The position numbers were made by a program, and so were the translations under genes. Below, one piece after another: positions 20,245-31,148 of a stretch of 64,000 nt of DNA (position 1 is the first letter of the stretch; each line of letters starts with the position of its first letter). Source of the DNA: Gonapodya prolifera JEL478 (lineage: Eukaryota; Monoblepharomycota; Monoblepharidomycetes; Monoblepharidales; Gonapodyaceae); assembly GCA_001574975.1 (NCBI GenBank), contig KQ965740.1, forward strand, positions 669,591 through 733,590, read 5' to 3'. Under the pieces are notes generated by a model. That model had not been told where the DNA came from. It did not search any database and was given only the letters and a program-made list of their open reading frames with translations.

Positions 20245-22741
20245 GTCTGGAACGCTCCAGAGCACGCTCAAGGTTGGATTCGTGCGCGAGGACGCAAAGG
20301 ATGATGACTCTGGCCTCAGTGTTACGAAAATCCGTTCTCAAGGGGGGGGGGGGGGGGGGGAAGAGACAGTAGCCCATTCATATGCAGGCCTTCACTGCAC
20401 TTGTACAGAAATGTCTGTATTATCTTGCCTGGTTACCCAACACTTCTCCTCCCTCTCTGTTCCATACCGTTGGTCTACTAGTGCTACTTACTGTTCGCAC
20501 TGACGCTAAAACGGTGGGACGAGTTGATTTATCGTCCTTTTGAGTATCCTCAGTTCCTGATTCGATGAAGAGTGCAAGGACAAAGGAAAGGATGTTAGGA
20601 AAGGATGTTGGTGTAAGATATTCGTGAGGGTATCGAGGAGAAGGGAGCAACCGAGTACAATTGAGTATTCCCATCTGCTTTACCCAGCAAGAATCAACAT
20701 CCACGAGCCTTCTTCCGGAGCAGCTTTTCTCAAACGTTGAGCTAGTGTGCTTTCGCTCTCTTCTGCGTTTCCCCGGCACATACTACGTCAATTGATTCCT
20801 CCCGAAGTTGCCTGCTGGCCCAAATCTCTACGCTATGTGCTGAATGGTGGTTGTCCGAAGAGTGTTTGTGCAGTTTTCCAACGACTCGGTGCAGTGGTTG
20901 ATGAATGCGGCAGCTCGGTAGCAGTGAGTTGCTCGTTGCTGCTTCAGCCCCATTGCGAAAGGATCTGACGCGTACAAACCCACAGCAATCTCTCTTGCTG
21001 ACACTCATCAGACGGTCGATTTGTGACCTCAAAACTTCCGCAGGTACAAACTCGAACGCAGACCGACGGACAGCTTCGTTGCTCCGTCTTCTAGCGACAC
21101 CTTCGAAGAGAACATTCGGCTTCGCAAATCGCAATCGACACCATCTTTCTTCCAGTGGGAGCACAGAGCAAGTGCGTTGCCAGCATTGAGTAGCCATATG
21201 TATCAATCAATCGCTGGACGTCCGCCTCACGTCCGCTTCCATTTCGCCATTTCGGTGTGCTGCGCATTGAGCTTGGATTTGGAGGTGGACGTGAAGCGAC
21301 TGATGGAGACAGACGGTCGTGACTTGCAACGAGGCCGTGCCATTGCTGCACCCCAACAAGATGGTGGTCACCGCAGTATTTCGGAGTCGGGGTGAGTGTG
21401 TAGCGGGATATTCAAGAGTTTTCTTCATTCGAAACACCCCAACGTGAGGGTGTGCCAAGGTTTCATTTGTGCTTTTCATTTCACCGATCCAACTCTTTGG
21501 ATCTCACTACCAGTTTACAAATTACAGCAGGGAGTTCGCCGTGGAAGGCTTTACCCCCAGAACGAAATGCAAAGTCGCCGCCGAAGCGGTGTCTCGTACG
21601 GCGCGATAAAGACAATAAGGTGGACGATGGAGTGGACAATGAGGAGACAATTGGTGGTGTCACAGTGCTATCAGAGACGGCCTTTGAATTGCAAACGTAG
21701 TGCACGCAACGGCATAGCTACGCCGATGCACTGGGAGCTCCTGCGTTGTCAGGATACGACTTCCGAGCAGTTTCCCCATGATACAGTTCGAAAGGCTTGT
21801 TGGCTGCTTTTTGAACCAAGACCGAATCAAATCGGCAGTAATCAATAAAAATAAAGGGTGCGGGGAGCACTCAGCCACCCACGCTGTGCATCACCATCCG
21901 TAAGTAAAGTTCATTTTTGCGAAAACATAGGGAGTTGCATCTTTACGTCGAGACCGAAGAAATCTCACCCAGCGACGATCTTAACAAGGGACTTACTTGT
22001 CAACAGCCGTGAGCGTTGGTCAAAAACGTTAGGAGACGCTTATGTTTTGTCTGAATTTTTGCTTTCGCTGGAAAACCTTAAAACAAAATCGCACCCCTTA
22101 GCAAAGCTAATCCCGCCTTTGTGGTGCTCTTCCGCACGAAATGAAAGCATGCAGGACATTTGATAGATCGATTGGCTTATGCCGTAAACATGGTTTCTGC
22201 CAAACAAGTTGCTACTTCTACGTGGGACATTGTGCTCCTGTTGTGGCCATCTTGTTGTTGGGTCGGAACTTCGTCCTGTGGATCAAGGTGAATTTGAAGC
22301 CAAATTGATAAAGGTCGGGGTGATCGAGAACAGGTGCTGCACTCTGGCGGGACTCCACGTGGAGTGCGTCTCCCAGGTAGGATACAATCACGTTCCTTCT
22401 TGCCTGATGTGTTCCCCGCCGCGGGCCAGAGCATTGTCACGAGAGTCCCGCACACCACTTCAATTTTATTTATCAATTCCATGAACTCCACGTGGGGAGA
22501 CTCGTTTTATGCTCAGACAAATAGGGCGGATTCGTGTATGGGGCTTCGAGGGCTTGGGCGGAACCCTGGTGAGCTGCGGCCCAGATCAACAGTCTGAGTT
22601 GGCATCAGGTTCGTCCATGGCACACCGTCTGAGTTGGCAAGTGACTCCGAAGGTTCTACAAAAGGACGCTCGAACCTTCCAAGACAAAGTCGCACTCTTC
22701 AACCGACCAGTCACCCTACTCATAGTCGGAACACAGCGACA
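20245..22741. other. 2.5 kb with no recognised gene
   Basis: Many short frames occur on both strands but no domain motif or splice chain could be assembled. It contains a run of 19 G at 20342-20360. The right end must include the promoter of transporter copy 2; no clear TATA box is seen there. Confidence 0.4.
20342..20360. repeat. 19-bp poly-G homopolymer
   Basis: An uninterrupted G run lies 98 bp upstream of the proposed SET gene start; on that strand it reads as poly-C. Confidence 0.9.
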
Positions 22742-24791
22742 ATGAATATCAGAATTTGGTTCATCGCTTTGTGAGTCACAAGTCTGTCACCGTTGGCCTT
22801 CTCCTTTTCAACCATTCCTCTCCTTTCGCCTTCAGCACGTCCGCCGTCGGCGGCTTCCTCTTCGGTTATGAAATCGGTATCATCAACCAGGTCCTTCAGA
22901 TGGACTCTTTCCGTGTCTTCTTTGGGTGAGTTATTGACGAAGTTGTTTCTTGGCATGTGGAAATTTCATCGCCCATTCCCTTTTTCCATTAAGCCTTTCA
23001 AACACGAACCGTCTGGGCAATGGAACCCTCCAGAACCTTGACGGATCTGCCGATCTTGAAGGAAACATTGTATCGCTCTTCTTGGCTGGGTGAGTTCTTT
23101 CACATTTCGCTTCCATCGCTTCTGTCCTTGACATGATGTTCTTTTGGTTAGTTGCATTCCCGGTGCCGCTGCTGTCACTCTTCTTGCCGACTCCAAACTT
23201 ATTGGTCGTAAACGCAGTATTATCATCGGTGCAGCACTCTTTGGTCTCGGTGGTATCCTCCAAGGTCTTGCCAACGGAATCGGATCACTCTACGCCGGCC
23301 GGTGAGCTTTGAGTGTCGTTTTGCCACGGTCTTCACGGTGGCTAATGTACTCCCTCTAGTTTCTTCTGCGGTTTCGGTGTCGGTATTCTCTCCGGAACCG
23401 TCCCTCTCTACATTGCTGAAGTTTCCCCAACTCCCTACCGTGGACGCATCACTGCCATCCAGCAGCTTATGGTGAGTCGCAAGAGTTGTTCTCCTTNNNN
23501 NNNNNNNNNNNNNNNNNNNNNNNNNNNNNNNNNNNNNNNNNNNNNNNNNNNNNNNNNNNNNNNNNNNNNNNNNNNNNNNNNNNNNNNNNNNNNNNNNNNN
23601 NNNNNNNNNNNNNNNNNNNNNNNNNNNNNNNNNNNNNNNNNNNNNNNNNNNNNNNNNNNNNNNNNNNNNNNNNNNNNNNNNNNNNNNNNNNNNNNNNNNN
23701 NNNNNNNNNNNNNNNNNNNNNNNNNNNNNNNNNNNNNNNNNNNNNNNNNNNNNNNNNNNNNNNNNNNNNNNNNNNNNNNNNNNNNNNNNNNNNNNNNNNN
23801 NNNNNNNNNNNNNNNNNNNNNNNNNNNNNNNNNNNNNNNNNNNNNNNNNNNNNNNNNNAAGGGTATCCTCAACAGGGTGAGTTGATCACGGAATACGTCG
23901 TTTTTTGTGCCTTACTCACGAATATTTTGGATCAGGTCATCATCGGCATTGTGCTCCAATTCTTCCAGCAATGGACCGGTATCAACGCCGCCATGTACTA
24001 CTCGTCCGCCCTCTTCATCGGAATGGGTTTCTCTCGCGACACTGCCACCACCATCAACACCACTCTCCAGTCCATCATCAACGTTCTCGGCACTTTCCCC
24101 GGCATGTACCTCATCGAGCGCCCATGGGCCGGTCGCCGCAGGCTTCTCATCGGTGGTGGTCTCTCCATGTCCTTCTTCATGTGGCTGCTTGTCATGTGGG
24201 TTAAGCTCTACCAGAACACGGAGATCCCCGACCCGGCGAACCCTGGTTCGCTGATGGCCGACCCCGCCTCCGGTCCCGGCAAGGCTTTCGGTATTATGGG
24301 AGCCATCTTCATGTACCTCTACGTCATCAGCTGTAAGTTTTAATTTCGGTGATCGCGTTACATTTCGTGATGCTCATAATTCTTTTCATCAGTCTCCGCT
24401 ACTTGGGGACCTGTCGTTTGGGTGTACCAGTCTGAGATCTTCCCTCTCCGTGTCCGCGGAAAGGGTGCCGGTCTTGCCACCATGTCCAACTGGATCAACA
24501 ACCTCATCCTCGGAAAAGTGTGGCGTAAGTTTCACGCCGCTCACCTTCCTCATTTGTCTACCTCACCGTGACCATCCTTCACCAGCATACGCCCAGAACC
24601 TCGGTGCCTACCAGTACGTCATCTTCGGCTGCACTGGTATCGCCATGGCCGCGTACGTGTACCTCTTCGTTCCCGAGACCCGCGGTCGATCCCTCGAGCA
24701 GATGGACGAGATTTTCGGTGCTGAGAAGCCCATCTCCGCCGGAAAGAAGGCCGAGCCCGAGAGTGAGTTGGAGTGGTGCGCTGCTATCTGA
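22742..24791 (+). CDS. MFS hexose transporter, copy 2 (interrupted by gap)
   Basis: Exons 22742-22770, 22836-22925, 22994-23089, 23152-23301, 23360-23471, (gap)-23876, 23936-24332, 24393-24524 and 24586-24791 follow the same plan as copy 1. The start is MNIRIWFIAL. The sugar-porter signatures are GGFLFGYEIG, LIGRKR, FQQWTGINAAMYYSS, the GRRRL loop and FVPETRGRSLEQMDE. A plasma-membrane hexose:proton symporter is expected. From the end of exon 3 to mid exon 7 it is nearly identical to copy 1, introns included. Outside that block the introns, flanks and coding sequence differ. It ends ESELEWCAAI, about nine residues longer than copy 1. Confidence 0.93.
23497..23858. other. Assembly gap (362 N) inside transporter copy 2
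   Basis: The bases are unknown. Length and flanks mirror the gap in copy 1. One transporter exon (helices about 4-6) must lie inside. Confidence 0.99.
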
Positions 24792-25254
24792 CGTGCAGTG
24801 ATTTAATCGATTCCCTTCCCGATTTTTAGCCATCGCGCTCAACGTGACTGCCGTTTGAGGTAATCGCCTCCCAATCTTATGTTAATATTTTTAGAAGATG
24901 GTGGAGAAGTAACTGATTTATCATAGAAGACGTTCTTCTGTAAAAAGGAAATTGAAAATTTTGGTTCTGCTACTCAAAATCGAATCCTTCCGAATGCTCG
25001 TCCAAGTCCACTGCCTCTTGTCTTTAGTTCCAAGTTGCGGTTACGACTTTAACTTATCAAGCCAGCAACCGCGAAAATTATACAGTCTGAGTACCGTCGA
25101 CGCACTCGTCGACGGAAACGGCTCAATGAGTGAAGAGGCTTTCCTCCACCGAACGTTTATCTATTTACAGTTTACAATCTCGTCGCTGCTTTCGCTCTGG
25201 ACGAGACCCCACCGGCCTTTTCTCGGGCGGCAAGAACACCAAGTTGCTTCCCCA
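24792..25254. other. Convergent 3' intergenic region
   Basis: The 460 bp between the 3' ends of the transporter and the thioesterase gene show no coding signal. Confidence 0.4.
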
Positions 25255-26358
25255 CTATGAAGAACAAGAACGCAAAACGAGAGAGCGGAATGAAATTCGA
25301 CCTTGGCAAGCATCACACGCTTCTGCTGACTGCTCACCAGCAAGAATCTTCCCCTCCCTATTCCAAGCTGTCACCACCAACTCTGCCTGTCCTGCATGAG
25401 TCCATGTCAAGGCCGCATCCACGATTGCGTGCGTCCCATTATCATGCCCAGCATTGAAAAAGTGGATGGAGTACGAAAGTGTCGACCAGCCAACGAGGTG
25501 CGATGGAGAGGCTGGTGAGAGTGCCAGTGCCAGATTGAGAGGGACGATGGCGTCGAGGAGCCAGATGAGGGCAATGGTGTCCAGCTTCCGCGGTGTGCGG
25601 AATCCTGGTCGTTTTTTCAGCTTTCGGCAGATGTTGCAACAGTGGTTTGCTTCACCCACCTCCCCACACGTAACTTGGGAAGTCGAAGCGACGTTGACGT
25701 TCACTGAGATCAGAGGAGCCCCGGTGGCCCGAGGTCTCATCCGCCGTCACCATATCCTCAACCTGTTTCGTGTGGGTGGTGGATATGCGAAAGTCTCTCA
25801 GAGCGGAAAATGGCGGCTCTGCAGCACCTCGAGCTCGTCCCATCGGTCCTTCGTATGGTACACATTCTTGAAGAGCCGGGAGTACTGGTGGAGCGCGGTA
25901 ATGCGCTGATTCTAGTGAAGGAAATGCCGAAGAATCGGATGCTTTTAGCGACTGCACCGTTGCATTGATGAGCACCACGGTAGTGCCATTTTGAAAGACT
26001 CTCAGGTCCAAAAATGCAAACCTGGATCCGCACACGAGTTTAAGATGATGAATCGTCAACTACGGAAAACATCTTACCGGCGAGTCCTCCGAACAACATC
26101 AATGCGAACTGTGCCATCCACCCCTCCAACAAATCCGGCCAGAAAGCTCACGTGCAAGGCACTGGGCACGGCATCGAAGCCATCCGATGCGAGTTTGTGC
26201 AATGCCGCACTGACTGCGGCAGCAACCACGACTCCCCCGACCGCCGTTCCATGCTGGTTGGACCACTGCGCGGGTATCGACAGGCGATAAGTCGCTGCAG
26301 AAGATTCGCTCGACACGGTTGCCGGATGGGGCTGGATTGCGTCGTCAAATGGGTGCAT
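25255..26358 (-). CDS. Acyl-CoA thioesterase-like (double hot-dog, TesB/4HBT_3 type)
   Basis: Three exons (26358-26078, 26021-25660, 25604-25255) sum to 330 residues from the ATG of MHPFDDAIQP. The first hot-dog unit starts with YRLSIPAQWSNQHG, GGVVVAAAVSAAL and LHVSFLAGFVGG, then FAFLDLRVFQNGTTVVLINATVQ. These match 'GG...a....A', 'l...fl.p' and 'r.v.v.Q.g..v..a.a.f' of TesB-like thioesterases. The second unit holds LDAIVPLNLALA, STLSYSIHFFN and ALTWTHAGQAELVVTAWNREGKILAGEQ. The family hydrolyses acyl-CoA to free fatty acid and CoA. No signal peptide or peroxisomal SKL end is present (the end is RSCSS). It lies only 100 bp downstream of the MoaA/MoaC gene on the same strand, so the two are tightly spaced but not evidently linked in function. 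Confidence 0.8.
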
Positions 26359-26457
26359 TGAAGATGAAGATGACAGGATGCTGTGGCCGGCCACATTTGA
26401 TTTCAAGAGACATTACACTACCACCATTTAATACGCCAGCTACAAACAGAACACCGA

Positions 26458-29400
26458 TCACTCTCCCCTCCAACCACCGCTCTTCCCACCGCTCTTCTCC
26501 ACCACCCTGACTCCCGAAATGACAGCTCCCCTGTCAGCCGCCTTGCACATATCGTACAGCACAACAGCGGCCACGGAACACCCGTGCACAGCCTCCATCT
26601 CGCATCCTGTGCGGTCAAGTGCGGTGACCGAGCACGAAACATGGATTGGGAAACGTGGCACCCGGCGCGGCAGCGTGTAGTTGTATTCAGCTGCCCGCGA
26701 GTCCGAAATGCGGGAAGATTCGGGGAGATAGTCCGTCGCACCCCCTTCCTCGCCCTCTTCGGGAACGTCGGGAATAACCACCTCCACATCCACCCTACCG
26801 ATATTGACCATATGGCACATGGGCACCACGTCCCACGTGCGCTTCGCAGCAGCGGTTCCCGCGACTTTGGCGACCGCAACCGCGTCGCCTTTCGCGAGGG
26901 CTCCCTTTCGCAGCAGACGTGCCGCGTGCGCGGAGAGGTACAGGGAGCACCGTGCAGACGCGTGCCGGAGAGTTGGCGGTTTTGAGAGAACGTCCACCAT
27001 GTGGAGCGCACCGGAGGATGTAAGATGAGTCAAAGTCGCAGAGTCAGGGGGAGATGCACTTGATGGCAGCGTTTGGGTGGTGGAGGGCTGGATTCCAGTT
27101 GGGGTCGACGAAGCCACCAGAGCTGGTTCCTCCTCCACTGCTGTGGACACTTTCGCTGACCTCCTCCCAGCAGCCTTTGTGGCAAAGCCCCTGAGCGACT
27201 GACCTCCTGCGTTGTGAGCTATCCCACCAAGTAAGTTCAAAGTAACCTTAATCGACGAAGAATATGAGGTTATGGGAAGTTGAGGCAAGCGTGCAATAAC
27301 ATGGGCGAGTGCAAAAGTGGCGGGAGAAACTGGAGTATCCGTTGTCGAAACCGTCGATTCCGGTCGAAAGAGTGTAGTATCGGTGGAGCGGGTATACTTG
27401 CTGCTGACGCTGAGGTGACGAGGGGCGTGGAGAGGCTCTGCGGTGTGACGTGAATGGGTAAAAGTATCAGAACCACATTGGAATCGTCATCCTCGCAGCC
27501 CAACTTCGACTTCGCTCCTCAAACTGCTCCAGCTGTTCGCCAGTCCTCCCCCATTCCCCCTTGACATCGCAGCTCACCTTGATCCCAATACACTGCGTCA
27601 ATCGCCTCCAATGCATTTCTCCGCACCAACTTCGCACCTCCTCATATCCCTCAACACCAAGCTTATATCCTCCATCCTTTCACGACACGGGCCCCTTTCC
27701 CTCTTTCCCCCTCCTCACAACTCCGCCTCCCTCACCCCCCGATCAACACCATGGGCCTGTTTCCCCCCCTGGCCAACTCACCCGCCCCCTTATGCCCGGC
27801 CTCCTTCTCCCACACCGCCTTGCCCACCACGCCCATGATCCTTCTCTCGGCCTCTTCCGCGCCGAGACTGGGGTCCCTCAGAGCGCCCCTCAGGTCGAGC
27901 TCCCGCCCCGAGTGGAGACAGGCCTTGACGTGCCCGTCGGCAGTGAGACGGAGGCGGTCGCAGGTGGGGCAGAAGTGAGACGTCATGGAAGTGATGAATC
28001 CAAGGCGTGTGGACGGGTCAGAAGGGAGGTGGAAGGTCTGAGGGCGACTGAGAGATCGGACGAGGAGTGACAATCACGACGACATACTCACCTTTGCTAC
28101 TTCCCCACCGCCATTGCCCTCCACCTCCACCAACTGTCCAAATTCGTTCTCGAGGACATCCCTCATCTCCCTGTACGACACCATCTCTGTCCTCTCCCAC
28201 CCATTGCCTCCAAACGGCATGAGTTCGATGAACCTCACCGGGATCTTGTGCTGACCACACCAACGCTCTCCGAGGGCAAATTCACGGATGAAGCTGACGA
28301 GGTGTGAAAGGTTTACGGAACGGAGGACGACGACATTGAGCTTGACACGGATGGAGTGGGCAAGGAGGGCATCGAGAGTGGCCAGGACGGAGGAGAGACC
28401 TGGCGAATGGACAGGACATATGAGTGGGTATGATGAAATGTCAAATGGCGACGAGCGGTTGACAATGTGCCAGCGTTTGGTGGGAAGCTCTCATACATGG
28501 GCGACGGGTTGCTGCTCTCTCTCTGCCCGAATGACATCTAGCCTCCCACCCCGTCAGAAGTTGCAACTCGAGTCGGTTTATGCGCTTCAGCGTCACCATC
28601 CAGAAGCCGGTCCCTCATTCCCCATTGACAATAAACCAAATGGAATCCTCACCTCTCCGCCTCGCTACCCTCTCAAACCCCTCCTCATCTAACGCATCCA
28701 AGCTCAGATTCACACCGTCCAGTCCCGCCTCCTTCCACCCCGCGACCTTTCTCGCGCCCGCGATGCCGTTCGTAGTCATGACGATCTCATTGAGTCCCAG
28801 CCCCTCCTTACGCATGGCGTCCAGAGCACGAACCACGTCAAGCATGTCCTTGCGCAGTGTGGGTTCCCCGCCCGTCAGTCGGATCTTGTCCACGCCGTGA
28901 GAGATGAACAGTCGGCATAGGGTCAGAAGTTCAGGGGTGGTCAGCAGAGAGGGCTGGGGCGAGAGTGGCGCGCCTTCCGGTGGCATGCAGTATGTGCCTA
29001 GAAGAAGGGAGTAGTGAGCGGGGAGTTACAAAATGTCATACGATAAAGCAGGGTAAAGAAAAGCGCGATCTGAGTCTACGCTCTTTCGGAAAATTTGATG
29101 TTCCAGTCAACCTTCCCTCTGGGGTTTCCCAATTTCGGATTACCAGCCTTGTTTCAATCTGTTTCGCCCCAACAGTAACTCCCCGAAGAAGAAAATTGTC
29201 CTTATTTGCAGTTCCAGTCCCCCGACACCAGCACTGAACTACTCACACCTCAAATTGCACCTCTCCGTCAGTGACACCCTCAAGTACCTGTGCCTCCTAT
29301 CGAATCTGTCTACCAGAGGATGAGGCTGTTTCGCCCTGTCGGCCGGCCACACTGGTGTCAGAGCGTCGATCGGTGCGGGTCCGAAGGGATCCTCCGCCGG

Positions 29401-29859
29401 GGGAGCAGGGGAGGACAAGGGGGGTGGGAAGAGTGGGTGAGGGTTGAGGCGGTCGATGGAGGCAATGCGAGCCTGGTGGTGGAGGTGGTGGGCGATTGGG
29501 GTCAATGAATGACAAAGCACCAACGTGGGATCGTAATCGACAAGGACCACTGGACGTCATTCCGGTGCCGAAGCCAGAAAATGTGGCTTTGACTTTCTCA
29601 TCTATCGCCTCGTACTCACCCGTGCCCGTTCCTTGGCCGCCATCATACCCGCAACAGCAACTCGGTCCGTGTCCGTGCCACCGAAGTCCACGTCAAAACC
29701 CTCTCCTCCTGCCAGTTCCTGACGGCTCAGTGCTGTCGCATGCGCCGATGCCAACGATCGAGAGCGTAAGCAGAGGGCGGGGATCGGGACGTGGAGTGTG
29801 GGGATGGTGCGCACTCTGGGACGAGAGTGCAGTGCGATGAGGGTGGGGAGAGCGCGCAT
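26458..29859 (-). CDS. Molybdenum cofactor synthesis MoaA-MoaC (MOCS1/cnxABC type)
   Basis: Exons 29859-29620, 29472-29247, 28997-28653, 28399-28092 and 28037-27736 encode MoaA, and 27409-26458 encodes MoaC. MoaA has an Arg-rich, mitochondrial-type N-terminus, the radical-SAM cluster CNLRC|TYC at about residue 151, RLTGGEPTLRKD, MTTNGI, SLDALD, the second cluster FCPTC...CLHS and the C-terminal IGG. MoaC has LTHLTSSGALHMVDV, AAKRTWDVVPMCH, GCEMEAVHG, YDMCK and EKSGGKSG. Together they turn GTP into cyclic pyranopterin monophosphate, the first step of Moco synthesis. Reading straight on from exon 5, MoaA stops after Gly-Gly (474 residues). Splicing at the GTGAGG there to AG at 27410 gives one 790-residue fusion in perfect phase. 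MoaC has no upstream ATG of its own, so the fusion is the likely source of MoaC. Moco implies enzymes such as nitrate reductase or sulfite oxidase elsewhere. Confidence 0.92.
27410..27735 (-). other. Putative retained/spliced intron between MoaA and MoaC
   Basis: The donor GTGAGG overlaps the MoaA stop codon: ATC GGG GG|G TGA. The acceptor CACCTCAG is at 27417-27410. Retention yields MoaA with a free Gly-Gly end, and splicing yields the fusion. The intron also contains a protein-like frame (ending ARMTIPMWF) of unknown meaning. Confidence 0.6.
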
Positions 29860-30296
29860 GGCTGGGACGGGGTATCGTATCTGAGCGGGCCGAAGGAACT
29901 TCGGCAGTGATCACGGGAAGGTCGGGGTTGCACTCGCGGAATTTTAGCTTCCGCTATCTTCCTGTGGTCGGCCCGTACAATCCATGAATCCACTCTCGCC
30001 CCATTACATAATATTGCATTACTCCCTGTTTTCGGTTGCTTCCTACTCCTTAAAGTAAGCGTACCATTTTACAAAGATTTGTCCACTCAGGCGCTTCTCC
30101 CCATTGTTTCAGAAAAGCTTATTTTCTTAGGTTGGCTGATGATTGGTTGCCACTTCCGTGTTCCTCTCTGCACATTACAGCCAGATTTTGCATATATTAT
30201 GAAACGAATCTACCGCAAATCATATCACAATTGAATGAAAAGACTTCCATATCAAGACTGCCATAATATTACCCCCTGCGTGCATCCGTCACGATC
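29860..30296. other. Intergenic, no supported gene
   Basis: The region is AT-rich in its right half and lies upstream of the MoaA/MoaC gene and downstream of the NADAR gene. No coding signal is seen. Confidence 0.4.
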
Positions 30297-31148
30297 TCAA
30301 GGTCCCCTCTGAACCACGCTCCGCTTCTTCTGCGTACGTCCCCGCGCTGAGCGAGGGGTGTCCTCTGGCTCATCCTCCCCGGACCGTCGTCTCTTCTCCG
30401 ACGGGCCCTCACCTACATGCGCCGAGTCCGTCCCTCCCGCAACCACAGCCGAGGCGTCACCTTCCTGCCTCAGTCTTTCCCTCACTTCCATCAGTGCGAA
30501 CCCCAGGAGGTTCGTTCCCTTCCACAGAGACGGTTTCCAAGCGTCCCGATTGCTGGCCCCCAACCCTATTCCCCATATTCTATCTCGTGGTGACGCTTCT
30601 ACCAGGACACTGTCCCCCGTGCTGAGCAGGTACTGCCCCATGTCCTTGTTTTGGGTAAACTTTGCGATGTTTCCCCTCACGACCAGATCATAACGCACTG
30701 CACTCCAAGTCTCCTCGTCAAACCCCGTCACACCTCGCCCAAGGGCCTTGGCCTCGGCTGGCTTGGACGCCACCAGGATAGCATCCAACGACTCCGTGTC
30801 GCCAAACGTTCGAGCCTTTTCTGCCATCATAAAGTGTTCTGCCGCGGGGTAGGTGACACCGTCAACCACGAAGCGCGCAGGGAAGAATTGGCTGAAGCAC
30901 GCGGCGTCGACGTGGTGAGGGTTCTTTTGCGTGTGTCCCCAAAAGTGGCGGAAGTCAATGTGTTCGCCCGCAGCGTCGCGGGCACGGAGCGCAGCAAGAC
31001 ATTCCGAGGGTGTCGGGTATGTTGTCATGATGGCAGATGGGCGAGAGAGGTATGGCTTGAACGATTGGTGGCTCAATAAGGGGAGGACGGTCTGAACGAA
31101 TGGGGATTGCTGAATGATTGAGGTTAAATTGGGGAGGGCAAGTGCCAT
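30297..31148 (-). CDS. NADAR / YbiA-like N-glycosidase
   Basis: One exon of 283 residues starts at the ATG of MALALPNLT; a later Met (MTTYPTPSE, about residue 41) is an alternative start that would remove a possible organelle-targeting segment. The NADAR domain spans about residues 60-215: HIDFRHFWGH, FFPARFVVDGVTYPAAEHFMMAEKA, AKALGRGVTGFDEETW, NIAKFTQN, LLSTGDSVLVEASPRDRIWGIG. The EASP and WGIG blocks and the FWGH aromatic region are family hallmarks. Family members hydrolyse N-glycosidic bonds in riboflavin precursors or ADP-ribosyl adducts, so metabolite repair or ADP-ribose turnover is likely. The C-terminal 70 residues are basic and Ser/Pro-rich (SEKRRRSGEDE, RTQKKRS), resembling a nuclear signal. 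Confidence 0.88.
   Translation of the reverse strand: MALALPNLTSIIQQSPFVQTVLPLLSHQSFKPYLSRPSAIMTTYPTPSECLAALRARDAAGEHIDFRHFWGHTQKNPHHVDAACFSQFFPARFVVDGVTYPAAEHFMMAEKARTFGDTESLDAILVASKPAEAKALGRGVTGFDEETWSAVRYDLVVRGNIAKFTQNKDMGQYLLSTGDSVLVEASPRDRIWGIGLGASNRDAWKPSLWKGTNLLGFALMEVRERLRQEGDASAVVAGGTDSAHVGEGPSEKRRRSGEDEPEDTPRSARGRTQKKRSVVQRGP

Noticed and set aside
20742-21206. Open frames on both strands in the gene-poor stretch
   Set aside because: Neither strand shows a motif or phase-compatible exons, and the overlapping opposite frames are equally long, which suggests chance.
11607-23858. Two identical-length N blocks as evidence of a biological element
   Set aside because: They are assembly gaps. 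Their equality reflects the duplicated transporter genes, not an insertion.
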